This document shows positions 54,581-63,506 of a stretch of 64,000 nucleotides of DNA, piece by piece (positions within the stretch are counted from its first letter, which is position 1; each line of letters starts with the position of its first letter). The notes under the pieces were generated by a model that had not been told where the DNA came from, ran no database searches, and was given only the letters and a program-made list of their open reading frames with translations. Source of the stretch: Streptomyces sp. MP131-18 (GTDB taxonomy: Bacteria > Actinomycetota > Actinomycetes > Streptomycetales > Streptomycetaceae); NCBI RefSeq assembly GCF_001984575.1, contig NZ_LZNS01000001.1:5865682-5929681 (forward strand). The letters run 5' to 3'. The translations under genes were made by a program, and so were the position numbers.

Positions 54581-54947
54581 CACGACTCCCGTCGGATGTC
54601 GGCAAAAGGAAGAAAGGCTGCGCGCGCCCTCAGAGAATCCCCGCCGACGCCCCCGCCGGTCATCGTCCCCACGCAGCAACCGGCGCCTGGTACGTATGCA
54701 GTACGCGGTGGTCCGGTCGTTCCGCGGTGGCTCGGTGCCAACTCCTCAGCTGCCGCCACGGCATGCCCGGCCGTGGGCGTGCGGCGGCGGGCGGCGCGGC
54801 TGCGGACCAGCCCGCCGATGAGCGCGTGCCGCGGCCGCCTGTTGCTCCTCAAAGCCGTGGCGCCGCGGGCGGACACGGGCCGGTGATTCGCCGTCGATGA
54901 GTGCCGGGTCACAGCGCGGGTGCGGGAACGCCTGCTAAGCACGGTGC
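54581..54947. other. Divergent intergenic control region without a gene
   Basis: 367 nt between the divergent MMPL and GNAT genes. No convincing coding frame. It holds an imperfect inverted repeat GTACGTATGCAGTAC (about 54690-54704) that could be an operator; no clear promoter consensus. Confidence 0.5.
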
Positions 54948-55727
54948 GTGGCAGAAGCGGAAGAAGTGGAAGAACTGGTGCGGCTCGGCGACATCCACCG
55001 GGCCGCGGACGGGTGCGGAGCTCTGATCTGGGCCGCCCAGGGGCGGGGCGACGGCAGTCCTGGCCCTGGGGTACGGGCCTGGCGGCACGGGGCGGCGCTG
55101 GCCGTGGCGAGTCCGAACCCGCAGCAGGACCGGCTCGTGGTCGGTGGCGACGGCGCCGACGCGGGCGTTCTGCTGCGGCGCGTCCTGGACCGGGTCGGTC
55201 CCTCCTACCGGCTCCTGGGAGAGGCCGCCCTGATCGGTGACCTGATGCGGCAGCTGCCCGGACTGGTGCCGGTCCACCACTTCCTGTGGATGGAGACCAT
55301 GTCCCCGACCGGCGCCGGCGCCGCGGGCGTTCGGTGGCTGGACGCCCGTGGAGAGCGGCAGGCGGCGGCACTGTTCGATCGCTTCTTCCCCGACTCCTAT
55401 GCGCAGCCGGGACGCGAGGGCGTGCGCCGCTGGGCCGGGGTCCTCGATGAGGTGAACGGCGGCGCGGCGGCGGAACCGCTGGTGGTCGCGGCGGACGCAT
55501 GGTCGGCGGCCGGGTGCGGGTTCATGGGCGGGGTGGTCACCCACCCCGCCGCCCGGGGGCGCGGGCTCGCGCGAGCCGTGTGCGGCTTCGTCGTGGACGC
55601 CCTCGTCGCCCGGTACGGCCGCACCGCGCTCATGGTGCTCACCGGCAACGCCCCGGCCATCGCCACCTACGAACGCCTCGGCATGACCAAGCGCCTCTTC
55701 CGCGCGGCCCACCTCCCGGCCAGGTGA
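54948..55727 (+). CDS. GNAT-family N-acetyltransferase
   Basis: 259 aa, GTG start. The C-terminal third has the acetyl-CoA site GGVVTHPAARGRGLARAVCG (R-G-R-G-L loop) and LTGNAPAIATYERLGMTKR, classical GNAT motifs A and B; the N-terminal 140 residues are less conserved. Substrate unknown. Its stop overlaps the GTG of the TOPRIM-like gene (GTGA), so the two are co-expressed. Confidence 0.85.
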   Translation: MAEAEEVEELVRLGDIHRAADGCGALIWAAQGRGDGSPGPGVRAWRHGAALAVASPNPQQDRLVVGGDGADAGVLLRRVLDRVGPSYRLLGEAALIGDLMRQLPGLVPVHHFLWMETMSPTGAGAAGVRWLDARGERQAAALFDRFFPDSYAQPGREGVRRWAGVLDEVNGGAAAEPLVVAADAWSAAGCGFMGGVVTHPAARGRGLARAVCGFVVDALVARYGRTALMVLTGNAPAIATYERLGMTKRLFRAAHLPAR

Positions 55728-56446
55728 CGCCGGACCCCGCCGCGGACGCCGCCGCGGACGTGGCTGAGAAACTGGGGTCTGTGGACGCGATAGGACAGTT
55801 CCGCCTGGCGGTCATCGAGTGGGCGGCCGGCGGTGCGGGGGCCCCGGCCGCCGCCGCGGCGGCGCGCGAAGTGGCGGCCGGTACCGCTTTGCGCATGGCC
55901 GTGCTCGTGGAAGGGGTCAGCGACCAGGTCGCGCTCGAAGCGCTGGCCGCGCGGCACGGCCGCGCCCTCGGCGCGGAGGGCATCGCCGTCATTCCGCTCG
56001 GCGGCGCGACCAGCATCGGCAGATTCCTGAGCCTGCTGGGCCCGCAGGGTCTCGACGTCGGGCTGGCGGGCCTGTGCGACGCCGGAGAGGAAGGCCACTT
56101 CTCGCGCGCCCTGGAACGAGCGGGTCTCGGCCGCGGCCTCGCGCGCGCCGACATGGAGCCGCTCGGTTTCTACGTGTGCGTCGCCGACCTGGAGGAGGAG
56201 CTGATCCGTTCGCTCGGTGCCGCCTCCGTGCAGCGGGTCGTCGACGCCCGGGGCGACCTGCGGGCGTTCCGCATCTTCCAGAAGCAGCCCGCCCAGCGGG
56301 AGCGGAACGTCGAGCAGCAGCTGCGGCGCTTCATGGGCACCATCAGCGGCCGGAAGAGCCGGTACGCACGATCGCTCGTCGACGATCTGGACCTCACCCG
56401 CGTACCACGTCCGCTCGATCGGCTGCTCGCGCATCTGTCCTCGTGA
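55724..56446 (+). CDS. TOPRIM-domain (OLD-like) nuclease-type protein
   Basis: 240 aa. LRMAVLVEGVSDQVALEALA gives the TOPRIM Glu (VEGVSD), followed by IAVIPLGGATSIGRFLSLLG and LAGLCDAGEE with the acidic metal-binding Asp, as in OLD-family endonuclease C-terminal domains. No ATPase domain is attached. GTG 55724 overlaps the GNAT stop; GTG 55781 is an alternative start nearer the recognisable domain. Stand-alone TOPRIM proteins of this kind may be ATP-independent nucleases or defence remnants. Convergent with the metal permease 9 nt away. Confidence 0.7.
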   Translation: MTPDPAADAAADVAEKLGSVDAIGQFRLAVIEWAAGGAGAPAAAAAAREVAAGTALRMAVLVEGVSDQVALEALAARHGRALGAEGIAVIPLGGATSIGRFLSLLGPQGLDVGLAGLCDAGEEGHFSRALERAGLGRGLARADMEPLGFYVCVADLEEELIRSLGAASVQRVVDARGDLRAFRIFQKQPAQRERNVEQQLRRFMGTISGRKSRYARSLVDDLDLTRVPRPLDRLLAHLSS

Positions 56447-56455
56447 GCCGCCCCC

Positions 56456-57352
56456 TCACCGCGGGTGGCCCGCGTGGTGAACGTGCACGGCGGCCCGCCG
56501 CAGCTGCCACAGGCGGCTCAGCAGACCGTGGCGGGGCGCGAAGGTCCAGGCGAGGAGGAAGAGCGCCGTGGCCGCCAGGACGATGGTGCCGCCGGTCGGG
56601 AGGTCCAGGCTCCAGGACAGGTACACGCCGGTCAGCGCGGAGAAGCCGCCGATCAGCGGTGCGAGCAGCATCATCACACCGAGGCGGTCGGTGAGCAGCC
56701 GCGCGGTGGCGGCCGGAGTGACGAGCAGCGCGAGGACCAGGATGTTGCCGATGGTCTGCACGGAGATCACGATGGCGACCGAGACCATGATGTAGAGCGC
56801 CAGGTCGAGGGCGAAGACGGGCAGTCCGAGTGCGCGCGCCGACTCGCGGTCCAGGGTGACCGCGACGAACTCCTTGTGGAGCAGGAAGGTCAGGACGAGC
56901 AGCGCGGCGCTCGAAATGGCGACGACGTAGAGGTCCTCGTCCGGGATGCCGGTGATGGAGCCGAAGAGAAACTGCTGGAGCGACCCCGCGTAGCCGGGGG
57001 AGCGGCTGATGATGACGATGCCCAGGGCGAAGGCGGCGACGAAGAAGACGCCGATGACGCTGTCCTCGCGCAGCCTGCGGTTCTGGGAGAAGACCGCGAC
57101 CGCGACGGCGGTGAGCACGCCGGCGACCGCGCCGCCGAGGACCAGGTTGCCCTGAACGACGAAGGCGACGGCCAGGCCGGGGAAGACGGCGTGGGCGACG
57201 GCGTCGCCGATGAACGCCATGCCGCGCAGCACCACGTAGCAGCCGATGACGCCGCAGACGGCCGAGGACATCAGCGCGACGAACAGGGCCTTCGGCAGGA
57301 AGGAGAGCGCGGGGTTGAAGAGGTCGGTGACGAATTCCTGCGGGGACAGCAT
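56456..57352 (-). CDS. Metal ABC permease of the anchored-repeat zinc system
   Basis: 298 aa, ABC-3 family. GCYVVLRGMAFIGDAVAHAVFPG is the conserved metal-permease start, cited by its core AFIGDAVAHAVFPG; IGNILVLALLVTPAATARLL matches the central helices. About eight hydrophobic segments. ATG overlaps the ATPase stop (TGATG). The C-terminal tail is His-rich (AVHVHHAGH), fitting zinc. Last gene of the anchored-repeat operon. Confidence 0.88.
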   Translation of the reverse strand: MLSPQEFVTDLFNPALSFLPKALFVALMSSAVCGVIGCYVVLRGMAFIGDAVAHAVFPGLAVAFVVQGNLVLGGAVAGVLTAVAVAVFSQNRRLREDSVIGVFFVAAFALGIVIISRSPGYAGSLQQFLFGSITGIPDEDLYVVAISSAALLVLTFLLHKEFVAVTLDRESARALGLPVFALDLALYIMVSVAIVISVQTIGNILVLALLVTPAATARLLTDRLGVMMLLAPLIGGFSALTGVYLSWSLDLPTGGTIVLAATALFLLAWTFAPRHGLLSRLWQLRRAAVHVHHAGHPR

Positions 57353-58095
57353 CAGCTCACCCCCAGCGCCGCGAGCAGCGGGCTCCCGGGCCGGATGCCG
57401 AAGGCGGTGCGCCACAGTTCCGCGTCGCGCAGCGCGTCGGGCGTTCCGGTGGCGACGACCGTCCGGTTGACCAGGCAGAGCGTGCCGCAGGTGTGCATGG
57501 CCGCGGCCAGGTCGTGGGTGGTCATCAGGACCGCTTGGCCCTCCTGGCTCAGCTCGGTGAAGAGGTCGGTCAGCAGCTCCTGGGTGGGCACGTCGAGACC
57601 GGTGAACGGTTCGTCCAGCAGGAGCACGCTGGGCCGCAGCGCCAAGGCCCGGGCCACCAGGACCCGTTGGCGCTGCCCGCCGGACAGCTGGCCGACGGGG
57701 CGGTCGCGCAGCGCCGTCATGCCGACCCGCGCCAGGGCCTCGTTGACGGCCCGGTAGTCCGCGACTCCGGCGCGGCGTACCCAGCCGACGCGCCGCACCC
57801 GCCCGGAGAGTACGGCGTCGGCGACGTTGATGGGGAAGTCCCAGGCGAACTCGTGGCGTTGGGGGACGTAGCCGACGCGCTGCCGCATCTTCGAGATCGG
57901 CGCGCCCGCCACCTCGATCGTGCCGGATGAGCGTCTGACCAGGCCGAGTGCGGAGCGGAGCAGGGTGGTCTTGCCTGCGCCGTTGGGCCCTATCAGCCCC
58001 ATGAAGTCCCCGGCCTCAAGCTTGAGGTCGACGTCCTGGAGCACCAGCCGGCCGCCGAGTACGACGTTCAGCCCCTGGACGGACAACGCGGTCAT
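57352..58095 (-). CDS. Metal ABC ATPase of the anchored-repeat zinc system
   Basis: 247 aa. Walker A GPNGAGKTTLLRSA, signature LSGGQRQRVLVARALA, Walker B VLLLDEPFTGLD, H-loop TTHDLAAAM; VGYVPQRHEFAWDFPINV is typical of the manganese/zinc (ZnuC-like) class. ATG overlaps the stop of the surface-protein gene (ATGA) and its stop overlaps the permease ATG. Works with the adjacent permease and binding protein. Confidence 0.9.
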   Translation of the reverse strand: MTALSVQGLNVVLGGRLVLQDVDLKLEAGDFMGLIGPNGAGKTTLLRSALGLVRRSSGTIEVAGAPISKMRQRVGYVPQRHEFAWDFPINVADAVLSGRVRRVGWVRRAGVADYRAVNEALARVGMTALRDRPVGQLSGGQRQRVLVARALALRPSVLLLDEPFTGLDVPTQELLTDLFTELSQEGQAVLMTTHDLAAAMHTCGTLCLVNRTVVATGTPDALRDAELWRTAFGIRPGSPLLAALGVS

Positions 58096-59165
58096 GATGC
58101 GCTCCGGCCGTGCCCGGTGCCGGTGCCGGTGCCGGTGTCCGCGGCGTCGGTGGCGTCGGTGGCCGCCGCGATCCTGCGGGCCCGCCGGCTGCGGGCGGTG
58201 ACCACCACGACCGCGGCCAGCAGGGCGAGGGCCACGGCGCCCACGGCGATCAGCACCACGTTCAGTGACGCGTCCTCCTCGTCCGAGGCCGTGTCCCCGC
58301 CCTCCGGGTCCTCGGCCGGCGGGCCGGTGGCGCTCGACTCCTGAGTCCGTTCCTCCTCTTCGGCGGCCGGACCGCCGCCTGCGTCGAACGCCTCCCGCAC
58401 GTCGGTCTCCTCGCCGACGGCGAAGCGCAGCGGGGCGCGGGCGGAGACGTGCTCGCCGGTGATGAGATCGGCGGAGACCTCGAAGTCCACGACGTAGACG
58501 CCGGGTTCGGTGAAGACCCAGTTGGCGTGGGTGTGCGTGTTGAGGTCGACCCACAGCTCCTGCGGACCCTCCTCGTCGCCGTCCCACAGCACGTCCGGGG
58601 CGCCGAGGTCGCCGTTCTGGAGGAAGACGGCGAAGTGCCCGGGGCCCTCGACGCCGTGCATGGTGAGGGTCACCCCGCGGTTCACCCGTTCCATCACCTC
58701 GGGGTCCTGGGTGTTCCAGCCGAGCCAGATGACCTCGGGCGCCTGCGTCTGCGGGATCACGAACAGGTCGCTTCCCGGCTCGGCGTCGAGGAACCCGAAG
58801 TCCGGGTCGTCCGGCGCCTGTTGCCGTGAGGCATCGACCACCTGTGTCACCACGTCGGTCAACGGCCGCCAGACCGGCGGCGACTGGGAGTCGTCGCGGC
58901 CGTGGATGTGCCATTCACCGTCGACGAAGCGGGGGCCGATGTCCACGTGGCCGACATTGAGCACCGCTTCACCGGCGATGTTGTCCTCTTCCGGAGCGAC
59001 GGTCTGCTCCAGGCCACCGCCGCCGTCACCGCCGTCGCCGCCGCCGTCCTGGGCGTGCCCGGCGGGGGATGCCGTGCCGAGCAGGACGGCCGCGGCGCCC
59101 AGGGCGACCGAGGCATTGCGGGCCCGTCGGCGGAGTCCGGCCGGGGGCGGAGGGAGGGAGAGCAT
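58092..59165 (-). CDS. Membrane-anchored surface-repeat protein of the zinc system
   Basis: 357 aa. Signal peptide to about residue 38 (AVLLGTASPAGHAQ), one actinobacterial anchored-repeat domain (NVGHVDIGPRFVDGEWHIHG; THTHANWVFTEPGVYVV), an acidic linker, and a C-terminal transmembrane helix (VVLIAVGAVALALLAAVVVV) with RSRRARR stop-transfer. Anchors a probably metal-handling domain outside the membrane; His-containing repeat motifs suggest Zn capture. SD AGGAAA upstream of ATG; ATGA overlap with the ATPase. Confidence 0.82.
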   Translation of the reverse strand: MLSLPPPPAGLRRRARNASVALGAAAVLLGTASPAGHAQDGGGDGGDGGGGLEQTVAPEEDNIAGEAVLNVGHVDIGPRFVDGEWHIHGRDDSQSPPVWRPLTDVVTQVVDASRQQAPDDPDFGFLDAEPGSDLFVIPQTQAPEVIWLGWNTQDPEVMERVNRGVTLTMHGVEGPGHFAVFLQNGDLGAPDVLWDGDEEGPQELWVDLNTHTHANWVFTEPGVYVVDFEVSADLITGEHVSARAPLRFAVGEETDVREAFDAGGGPAAEEEERTQESSATGPPAEDPEGGDTASDEEDASLNVVLIAVGAVALALLAAVVVVTARSRRARRIAAATDATDAADTGTGTGTGHGRSAS

Positions 59166-59262
59166 CGGGTTTCCTGTTCTTCGCGGGGAGCGGGACGAGC
59201 GGGACGAGTGGGCCGGGGCAGAGGGCACACGCGGGGGCAGAGGGCAGAGGGCAGAGGGCCCC

Positions 59263-60888
59263 TCAACCGAGGCAGTCGCGCAGCGAGTCGGCATTGGCGC
59301 GCATCATCTCGACGTAGTCGGTGACCTCTTCGTCGAACGCGTCGCCGTAGATGGTGCAGACCTCGACGCCCTGTTCCTCGGCGACCTGGACGAGGGTGCT
59401 GGAGCGGCTGCGGAGGTTCGGCTCCAGGAAGACGGCGGGCACGGAGAGGTTGGCGATGGTCTCGCCCAGCCGACGGCGTTCCGCGAGGCTCGGCTCGGTG
59501 GCCGGATTCGGGGTGACGAAGCCGGCGATGGACACGTCGTAGGCTTCGCCGAGGTAGCCGAAGGCGTCGTGGGTGGTGACCAGATGGCGCCGTGACTCGG
59601 GTATCCCGGCGATGGTTTCGGTCACGTAGCGGTCGAGTTCCTCCAGTTCCGACAGGTAGGAAGAGGCGTTGGCCCGGTAGTCGGCGGCGTGCTCGGGGTC
59701 GATGTCGATCAGCACATCGCGGATGATCTTGACGTAGGCCATCGCGTTGCGGACGTTCTGCCACAGGTGGGGGTCGATCTCCCCGTGCACATGGCGGCCG
59801 AGGACCGCTTGGGGCAGCTGGTGAATGTCGTCGCCCGCGCGGCCCAGCATCCGGAACCTGGGGTCCCCCGGCACCTCGGTGACGGCCTTGTTGGGTACCT
59901 CGATCACGGTCTCGGAAGCGGCGTGCACCTCCTGCCGCGCGGCACCGCCGCCCTCGGGATCGGCGTAGAGATAGAGGCCCCCGTCCGCACCGTCCGCCCT
60001 GTCCGCCCCGCTCGCGGCGCCGTCCAGGTCCACCGTCACATCGGCGTGACCGCTGTGCAGCACGGCGGCGCCCGCCATGCCGGGGACCGAGTGGGGGTCG
60101 ACCCCGACGGCGAAGGTGATGACGCTCCGCCCCAGCGGAACGGGGCGGCTTTGCGGAGTGGGCACGGCCTCGGCCGCCATCTGGAGCCGGTAGACGCCCG
60201 GTTCGGTGAACGCCCAGCTCATGTGCGTGTGCGCGTCAGGGGGCAGGAGGGCGGTGTCGTCCTCGTAACCGTCCCCGGCGTCGAAGCCGTCCGACGAGTC
60301 GAAGAAGACCGCGGGTTCGCCGAACGTCTCGGTCAGATAGCCGACCAGCTCGCCGGGGCCTTCCAGACCGGTGGCCTTCAGCCGCACCTCGGACGAGCGG
60401 GTGGCGCCCAGCTCCTCGCCGGTGCCACGGACGCGGAGCCCCAGCCAGATGGTGTCGAGGTTGACGTTCTCCACCAGCGGGATGATCTCGGCGGCGTACC
60501 GCACCGCGCGTTCGGCCAGGGAGACGTTCGGCACCCCGGCGGGCAGGTTGGCGTCCAGCGCGCGGATGAGGTTCTGCTCCTCCAGCATGAGGTAGTTGCT
60601 GAACGCGGCGTCGGCGTAGACGACATCGCGAATGTCGCGCAGGGAGGGCTCATGGCTGTGCGGGTCGCCGCCCTCGGGGACGAGGGACTCGACGTCCACC
60701 AGGTCCCCGCCGACGTGACGGGCCAGGTCGGCAAGGATGCCGGTGGTCGTGACGACGCTCACCCGGCCGTCGTCCGCGGGGCTGGTGATGCCACCGCACC
60801 CGCCGGCCGACATCGCCAGCGCGGCGGCCAGGACAACCCCTCGGACCGCGCTCGTCGGGCGGCGTCTCGTGCCGCTCTTCCCGGTCAT
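59263..60888 (-). CDS. Anchored-repeat-type zinc ABC substrate-binding lipoprotein
   Basis: 541 aa. Lipobox ALAMSAGGCGG. The ZnuA-like lobes (VSVVTTTGILADLARHVGG; GGDPHSHEPSLRDI; TTHDAFGYLGEAY; EEQGVEVCTIYGDAF) are split by about 200 residues carrying one anchored-repeat domain (PDAHTHMSWAFTEPGVYRL). His ligands at DPHSHEP, EIDPHLWQN and TTHDAF. This insert is the hallmark of the actinobacterial anchored-repeat transporter, linking receptor and surface proteins. First gene of the operon that ends with the permease; 97 nt before the next gene. Confidence 0.87.
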   Translation of the reverse strand: MTGKSGTRRRPTSAVRGVVLAAALAMSAGGCGGITSPADDGRVSVVTTTGILADLARHVGGDLVDVESLVPEGGDPHSHEPSLRDIRDVVYADAAFSNYLMLEEQNLIRALDANLPAGVPNVSLAERAVRYAAEIIPLVENVNLDTIWLGLRVRGTGEELGATRSSEVRLKATGLEGPGELVGYLTETFGEPAVFFDSSDGFDAGDGYEDDTALLPPDAHTHMSWAFTEPGVYRLQMAAEAVPTPQSRPVPLGRSVITFAVGVDPHSVPGMAGAAVLHSGHADVTVDLDGAASGADRADGADGGLYLYADPEGGGAARQEVHAASETVIEVPNKAVTEVPGDPRFRMLGRAGDDIHQLPQAVLGRHVHGEIDPHLWQNVRNAMAYVKIIRDVLIDIDPEHAADYRANASSYLSELEELDRYVTETIAGIPESRRHLVTTHDAFGYLGEAYDVSIAGFVTPNPATEPSLAERRRLGETIANLSVPAVFLEPNLRSRSSTLVQVAEEQGVEVCTIYGDAFDEEVTDYVEMMRANADSLRDCLG

Positions 60889-60928
60889 CGACTGGGTGGC
60901 CTCTCTTCTTCTAAGTGGTCACGGGGCC

Positions 60929-60979
60929 GTCGGCGACCGGGTGTGGGAGGGGCGCCCGGCCCCTCCCACACCCGGTCGC
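60929..60979 (-). terminator. Strong terminator with perfect 23-bp stem
   Basis: Arms 60929-60951 and 60957-60979 pair perfectly, 5-nt loop, directly after the sortase-anchored surface protein gene. It separates that gene from the ABC operon, which must have its own promoter or depend on read-through. Confidence 0.85.
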
Positions 60980-60987
60980 CGTGCGCC

Positions 60988-63210
60988 TCAGGCGTGCGCC
61001 GCCGGACGACGCCGGTTGATCGCGAAGGCGGCGGCTCCGCCTGCCATCAGGGCCGCGCTGATCCAGATGAGCAGCGGCGGCAGATTGCTGCCGGTGCCGG
61101 CGAGGTTGCCGCCGGCCACCTGGTCGTCGGACAGTTCGCAGTCCTCGCCGTCCGCCGTCCTGCCCACCGTGACCATCTCGGTCGTGGTGCCACCCTGCGT
61201 CTCAAGGTCGCCGGGAGCGTCCCCGACCGCGAAGGTGTAGGTCTCGGTATCGCTGGTGACCGACTCGCCCGTGTCCGGGTCGGTGGCGGTGGCCCGGACG
61301 GTCAGCGTGTACTGGCCCGCCTCGGCGAACGTCCACTGCGCGTGGGTGTGTGCGGGGCTCTCCTCCCGCACGCTGCCCGGCAGTTCGTGGCCGCCCTCCG
61401 TCAGCAGCGAGACCACGCCGCCGAAGGTGTTGGTCGTGTACAGGTAGACCGAGCCGGGGCCTTCCACCGCGCTGACGGCGATCTCCACGTCGGTGTAGCC
61501 ACTGCCCGCGACCCCGTTGGTATCCCAGCCGGGCCAGATCAGGTTCGGGTCCTGGGTGAGCGGCAGCAGGTAGCCGGCGGGGCTGCCCGGGTACTCGGCC
61601 GGGATGTCCTCGGCGAGCGCATCGGGCTTGACGTGCAGGATCACGTCTTCCGGGGCGTGCCGCACATGGCTGCCGGTCACGTCCTCCTTGAGGTCCAGGA
61701 CGAGGTCGTCGCCCTCGGCGGTGACGTTGAACGCGTCGACGTGCCCGTGGTCGAGCACCAGCGCCCGGCCGGGCTCCACGGGCACCTCATGCTCCTCCTC
61801 GACGGGGAAGCACGAGGGCTCTCCGCCGCCGGTGGCCCCGCCGCTGCCCGAACCGCCGTTGCCCGACCCGCCCTCGGTGGCCCCGCCGCCGGTGGGGCTC
61901 CCGACGGCCGCGCCGCCGTTGCCCCCCGAGCCGCTGCCGGTCGTGTCGCCTGGGGCGTCGTCCGCGGTCACCCGGATGGTGACCGGCTCGGACGCTGCGA
62001 CGGCCTCGTGGTCGTGGTCGTAGAGGCGGGCCTGCACCTGGAGACCGTCCGCCTCCTCGGCCACCTCGAACGTGTAGTCGGCCCCGGTTCCGGCGTCGCC
62101 GGCCAGTGCCCACTCGGCCTCGGCAGAGCCGCGGGTGAACCAGTGGTAGTGGTCCAGCTCCGTCCCCGGGGTCTGGACCGCGGTCAACTCGGCCGTGTCG
62201 CCTGGCCGGTAGCGCTCCGCCGTCCCCTCCACGGTGAGCGTGGTGGCGCCGGGGTCCTCGCCCTGGTGATCGTCGATGTGCACGGTCACGGGCGCGGACT
62301 CGGCGACGACCTCGTGGTCGGCGTCCAGCAGCTCGGCCTTGATCTGCCGGCCGTCGATCTCCGCGGTGCCGGTGTAACGGTCTCCGTCACCGCCCTCGGC
62401 CGCCTCCCAGTCCCCGGCGGCCGAGTCCCTGGTGTACCAGTGGTAGTGGTCCAGGTCCGTCGCGGCGTTGGGCACCGCGGTCAGCTCCACGGCGTCGCCG
62501 GTGTGGTAATGGTCGGCCAGCCCTTCGATCGACAGGCTGCTGGGAACGGGCGGCGGTGCCTCCCGGTCCCCCACGGAGAAGGCGTAGGCCGCGGTGTTGC
62601 TGGTGATCGACTCGCCGGTGCCGGGGTTGGTGGCGGTGGCGCGGGCGGTGAGGGTGTACTCGCCCGGCTCGGTGAACGTCCACTGCGCGTGGGTGTGTGC
62701 GGGGCTCTCCTCCCGCAGGGTGCCCGGGAGTTCGTAGTCGCCCTCTTCCAGCAGCGGGGTCACGGTGCCGAAGCCGCTGAGCGTGTACAGGTAGACCGGG
62801 CCTGGGCCGTCCACCGCGGAGATGTCGATCTCCACGTCGGTGTAGCCGCTTCCCGCGACCCCGCCCGTGTCCCAGCCGGGCCAGATGAGGTTCTGGTCCT
62901 GCGTCAGCGGCAGCACGTAACCCGCCGGGGCCCCGGGGTACCCCTCGGGGATGCCGTCGATCCAGGCATCCTCCTTCACGTGCAACAGCACGTCCTCGGG
63001 GGCGTGCGGGACGTGGGAGCCGGTGACGTCCTCCTTGAGGTCGAGGACGAGTTCACCGTCCACGACGGAGACGTTGAACGCATCGATGTGGCCGTGGTCC
63101 AGGACGAGCGGGTCGGCCGCGTGCGCGGTGCCCAGGGCGCCGGCCGCCATGGCCGCGGCCAGGAAGCCCGTGATGGCGTTCCGCCATCTCGGGCGTGATC
63201 GGGTGGTCAT
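60988..63210 (-). CDS. Sortase-anchored surface protein with zinc-system repeats
   Basis: 740 aa. A signal peptide ends at AHA (about 31). Order: anchored-repeat domain 1 (about 33-210; DHGHIDAFNVSVVDG, AHTHAQWTFTEPGEYTL), two Ig-like His-rich repeats (DLDHYHWYTRDSA; ELDHYHWFTRGSA), a Gly-rich linker, anchored-repeat domain 2 (about 500-690, nearly identical motifs), LAGTG (703-707), a hydrophobic helix and RRR. This is a LAxTG sortase substrate. Two divergent Zur-type boxes stand just upstream and a TATATT -10 candidate. Likely a cell-wall zinc collector feeding the ABC importer downstream. Confidence 0.88.
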   Translation of the reverse strand: MTTRSRPRWRNAITGFLAAAMAAGALGTAHAADPLVLDHGHIDAFNVSVVDGELVLDLKEDVTGSHVPHAPEDVLLHVKEDAWIDGIPEGYPGAPAGYVLPLTQDQNLIWPGWDTGGVAGSGYTDVEIDISAVDGPGPVYLYTLSGFGTVTPLLEEGDYELPGTLREESPAHTHAQWTFTEPGEYTLTARATATNPGTGESITSNTAAYAFSVGDREAPPPVPSSLSIEGLADHYHTGDAVELTAVPNAATDLDHYHWYTRDSAAGDWEAAEGGDGDRYTGTAEIDGRQIKAELLDADHEVVAESAPVTVHIDDHQGEDPGATTLTVEGTAERYRPGDTAELTAVQTPGTELDHYHWFTRGSAEAEWALAGDAGTGADYTFEVAEEADGLQVQARLYDHDHEAVAASEPVTIRVTADDAPGDTTGSGSGGNGGAAVGSPTGGGATEGGSGNGGSGSGGATGGGEPSCFPVEEEHEVPVEPGRALVLDHGHVDAFNVTAEGDDLVLDLKEDVTGSHVRHAPEDVILHVKPDALAEDIPAEYPGSPAGYLLPLTQDPNLIWPGWDTNGVAGSGYTDVEIAVSAVEGPGSVYLYTTNTFGGVVSLLTEGGHELPGSVREESPAHTHAQWTFAEAGQYTLTVRATATDPDTGESVTSDTETYTFAVGDAPGDLETQGGTTTEMVTVGRTADGEDCELSDDQVAGGNLAGTGSNLPPLLIWISAALMAGGAAAFAINRRRPAAHA

Positions 63211-63278
63211 GTCAGTGAACTGCTCCTTCTCCTGGCGGCTTCGGCCTGCGCGGTGCGTTCCCCTAAGGGGAGAATATA

Positions 63279-63326
63279 AAACGAAAATCGTTCCCATCAA
63301 GAGGCTATTGGAAACGATTGTCGTTT
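63279..63326. promoter_or_regulatory. Pair of Zur-type boxes in the divergent promoter
   Basis: AACGAAAATCGTT (63280-63292) and AAACGATTGTCGTTT (63312-63326), each palindromic, centres 33 bp apart, between the surface protein gene and rpmG. One box per divergent promoter is the likely arrangement. Confidence 0.8.
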
Positions 63327-63341
63327 GTGTAGGGTGGCCGC

Positions 63342-63506
63342 ATGGCCCGTGACGACATCCGCCCGGTGATCAAGCTCCGCTCCACGGCCGGCACCGGCTA
63401 CACGTACGTGACCCGCAAAAACCGCAGGAACGACCCCGATCGGCTCCAACTCCGCAAGTACGACCCCGTCGTGCGCCGCCACGTGACCTTTCGCGAGGAA
63501 CGATGA
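63342..63506 (+). CDS. rpmG: Ribosomal protein bL33, cysteine-free (zinc-independent) paralogue
   Basis: 54 aa, MARDDIRPVIKLRSTAGTGY then TYVTRKNRRNDPDRLQLRKY. It lacks the two CxxC pairs of the zinc-binding form, so it is the C-minus form that replaces it when zinc is scarce, releasing ribosomal zinc. SD-like GGGTGG before ATG. Zur box 16-30 nt upstream supports zinc-responsive control. Its stop overlaps the ATG of a methyltransferase gene. Confidence 0.92.
   Translation: MARDDIRPVIKLRSTAGTGYTYVTRKNRRNDPDRLQLRKYDPVVRRHVTFREER

Noticed and set aside
54661..54720. Strong sigma-70-type promoter around GTACGTATGC
   Set aside because: No properly spaced -35/-10 pair on either strand; kept only as a possible operator.
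60929..60979. Riboswitch or CRISPR-like repeat
   Set aside because: It is a single perfect stem-loop directly after a stop codon; no repeats or aptamer features.
59689..63198. Very long plus-strand open frame opposite the anchored-repeat genes
   Set aside because: Shadow frame of GC-rich genes; sequence is Val/Arg/Gly/His-rich without domains, while the minus strand has clear motifs and starts.
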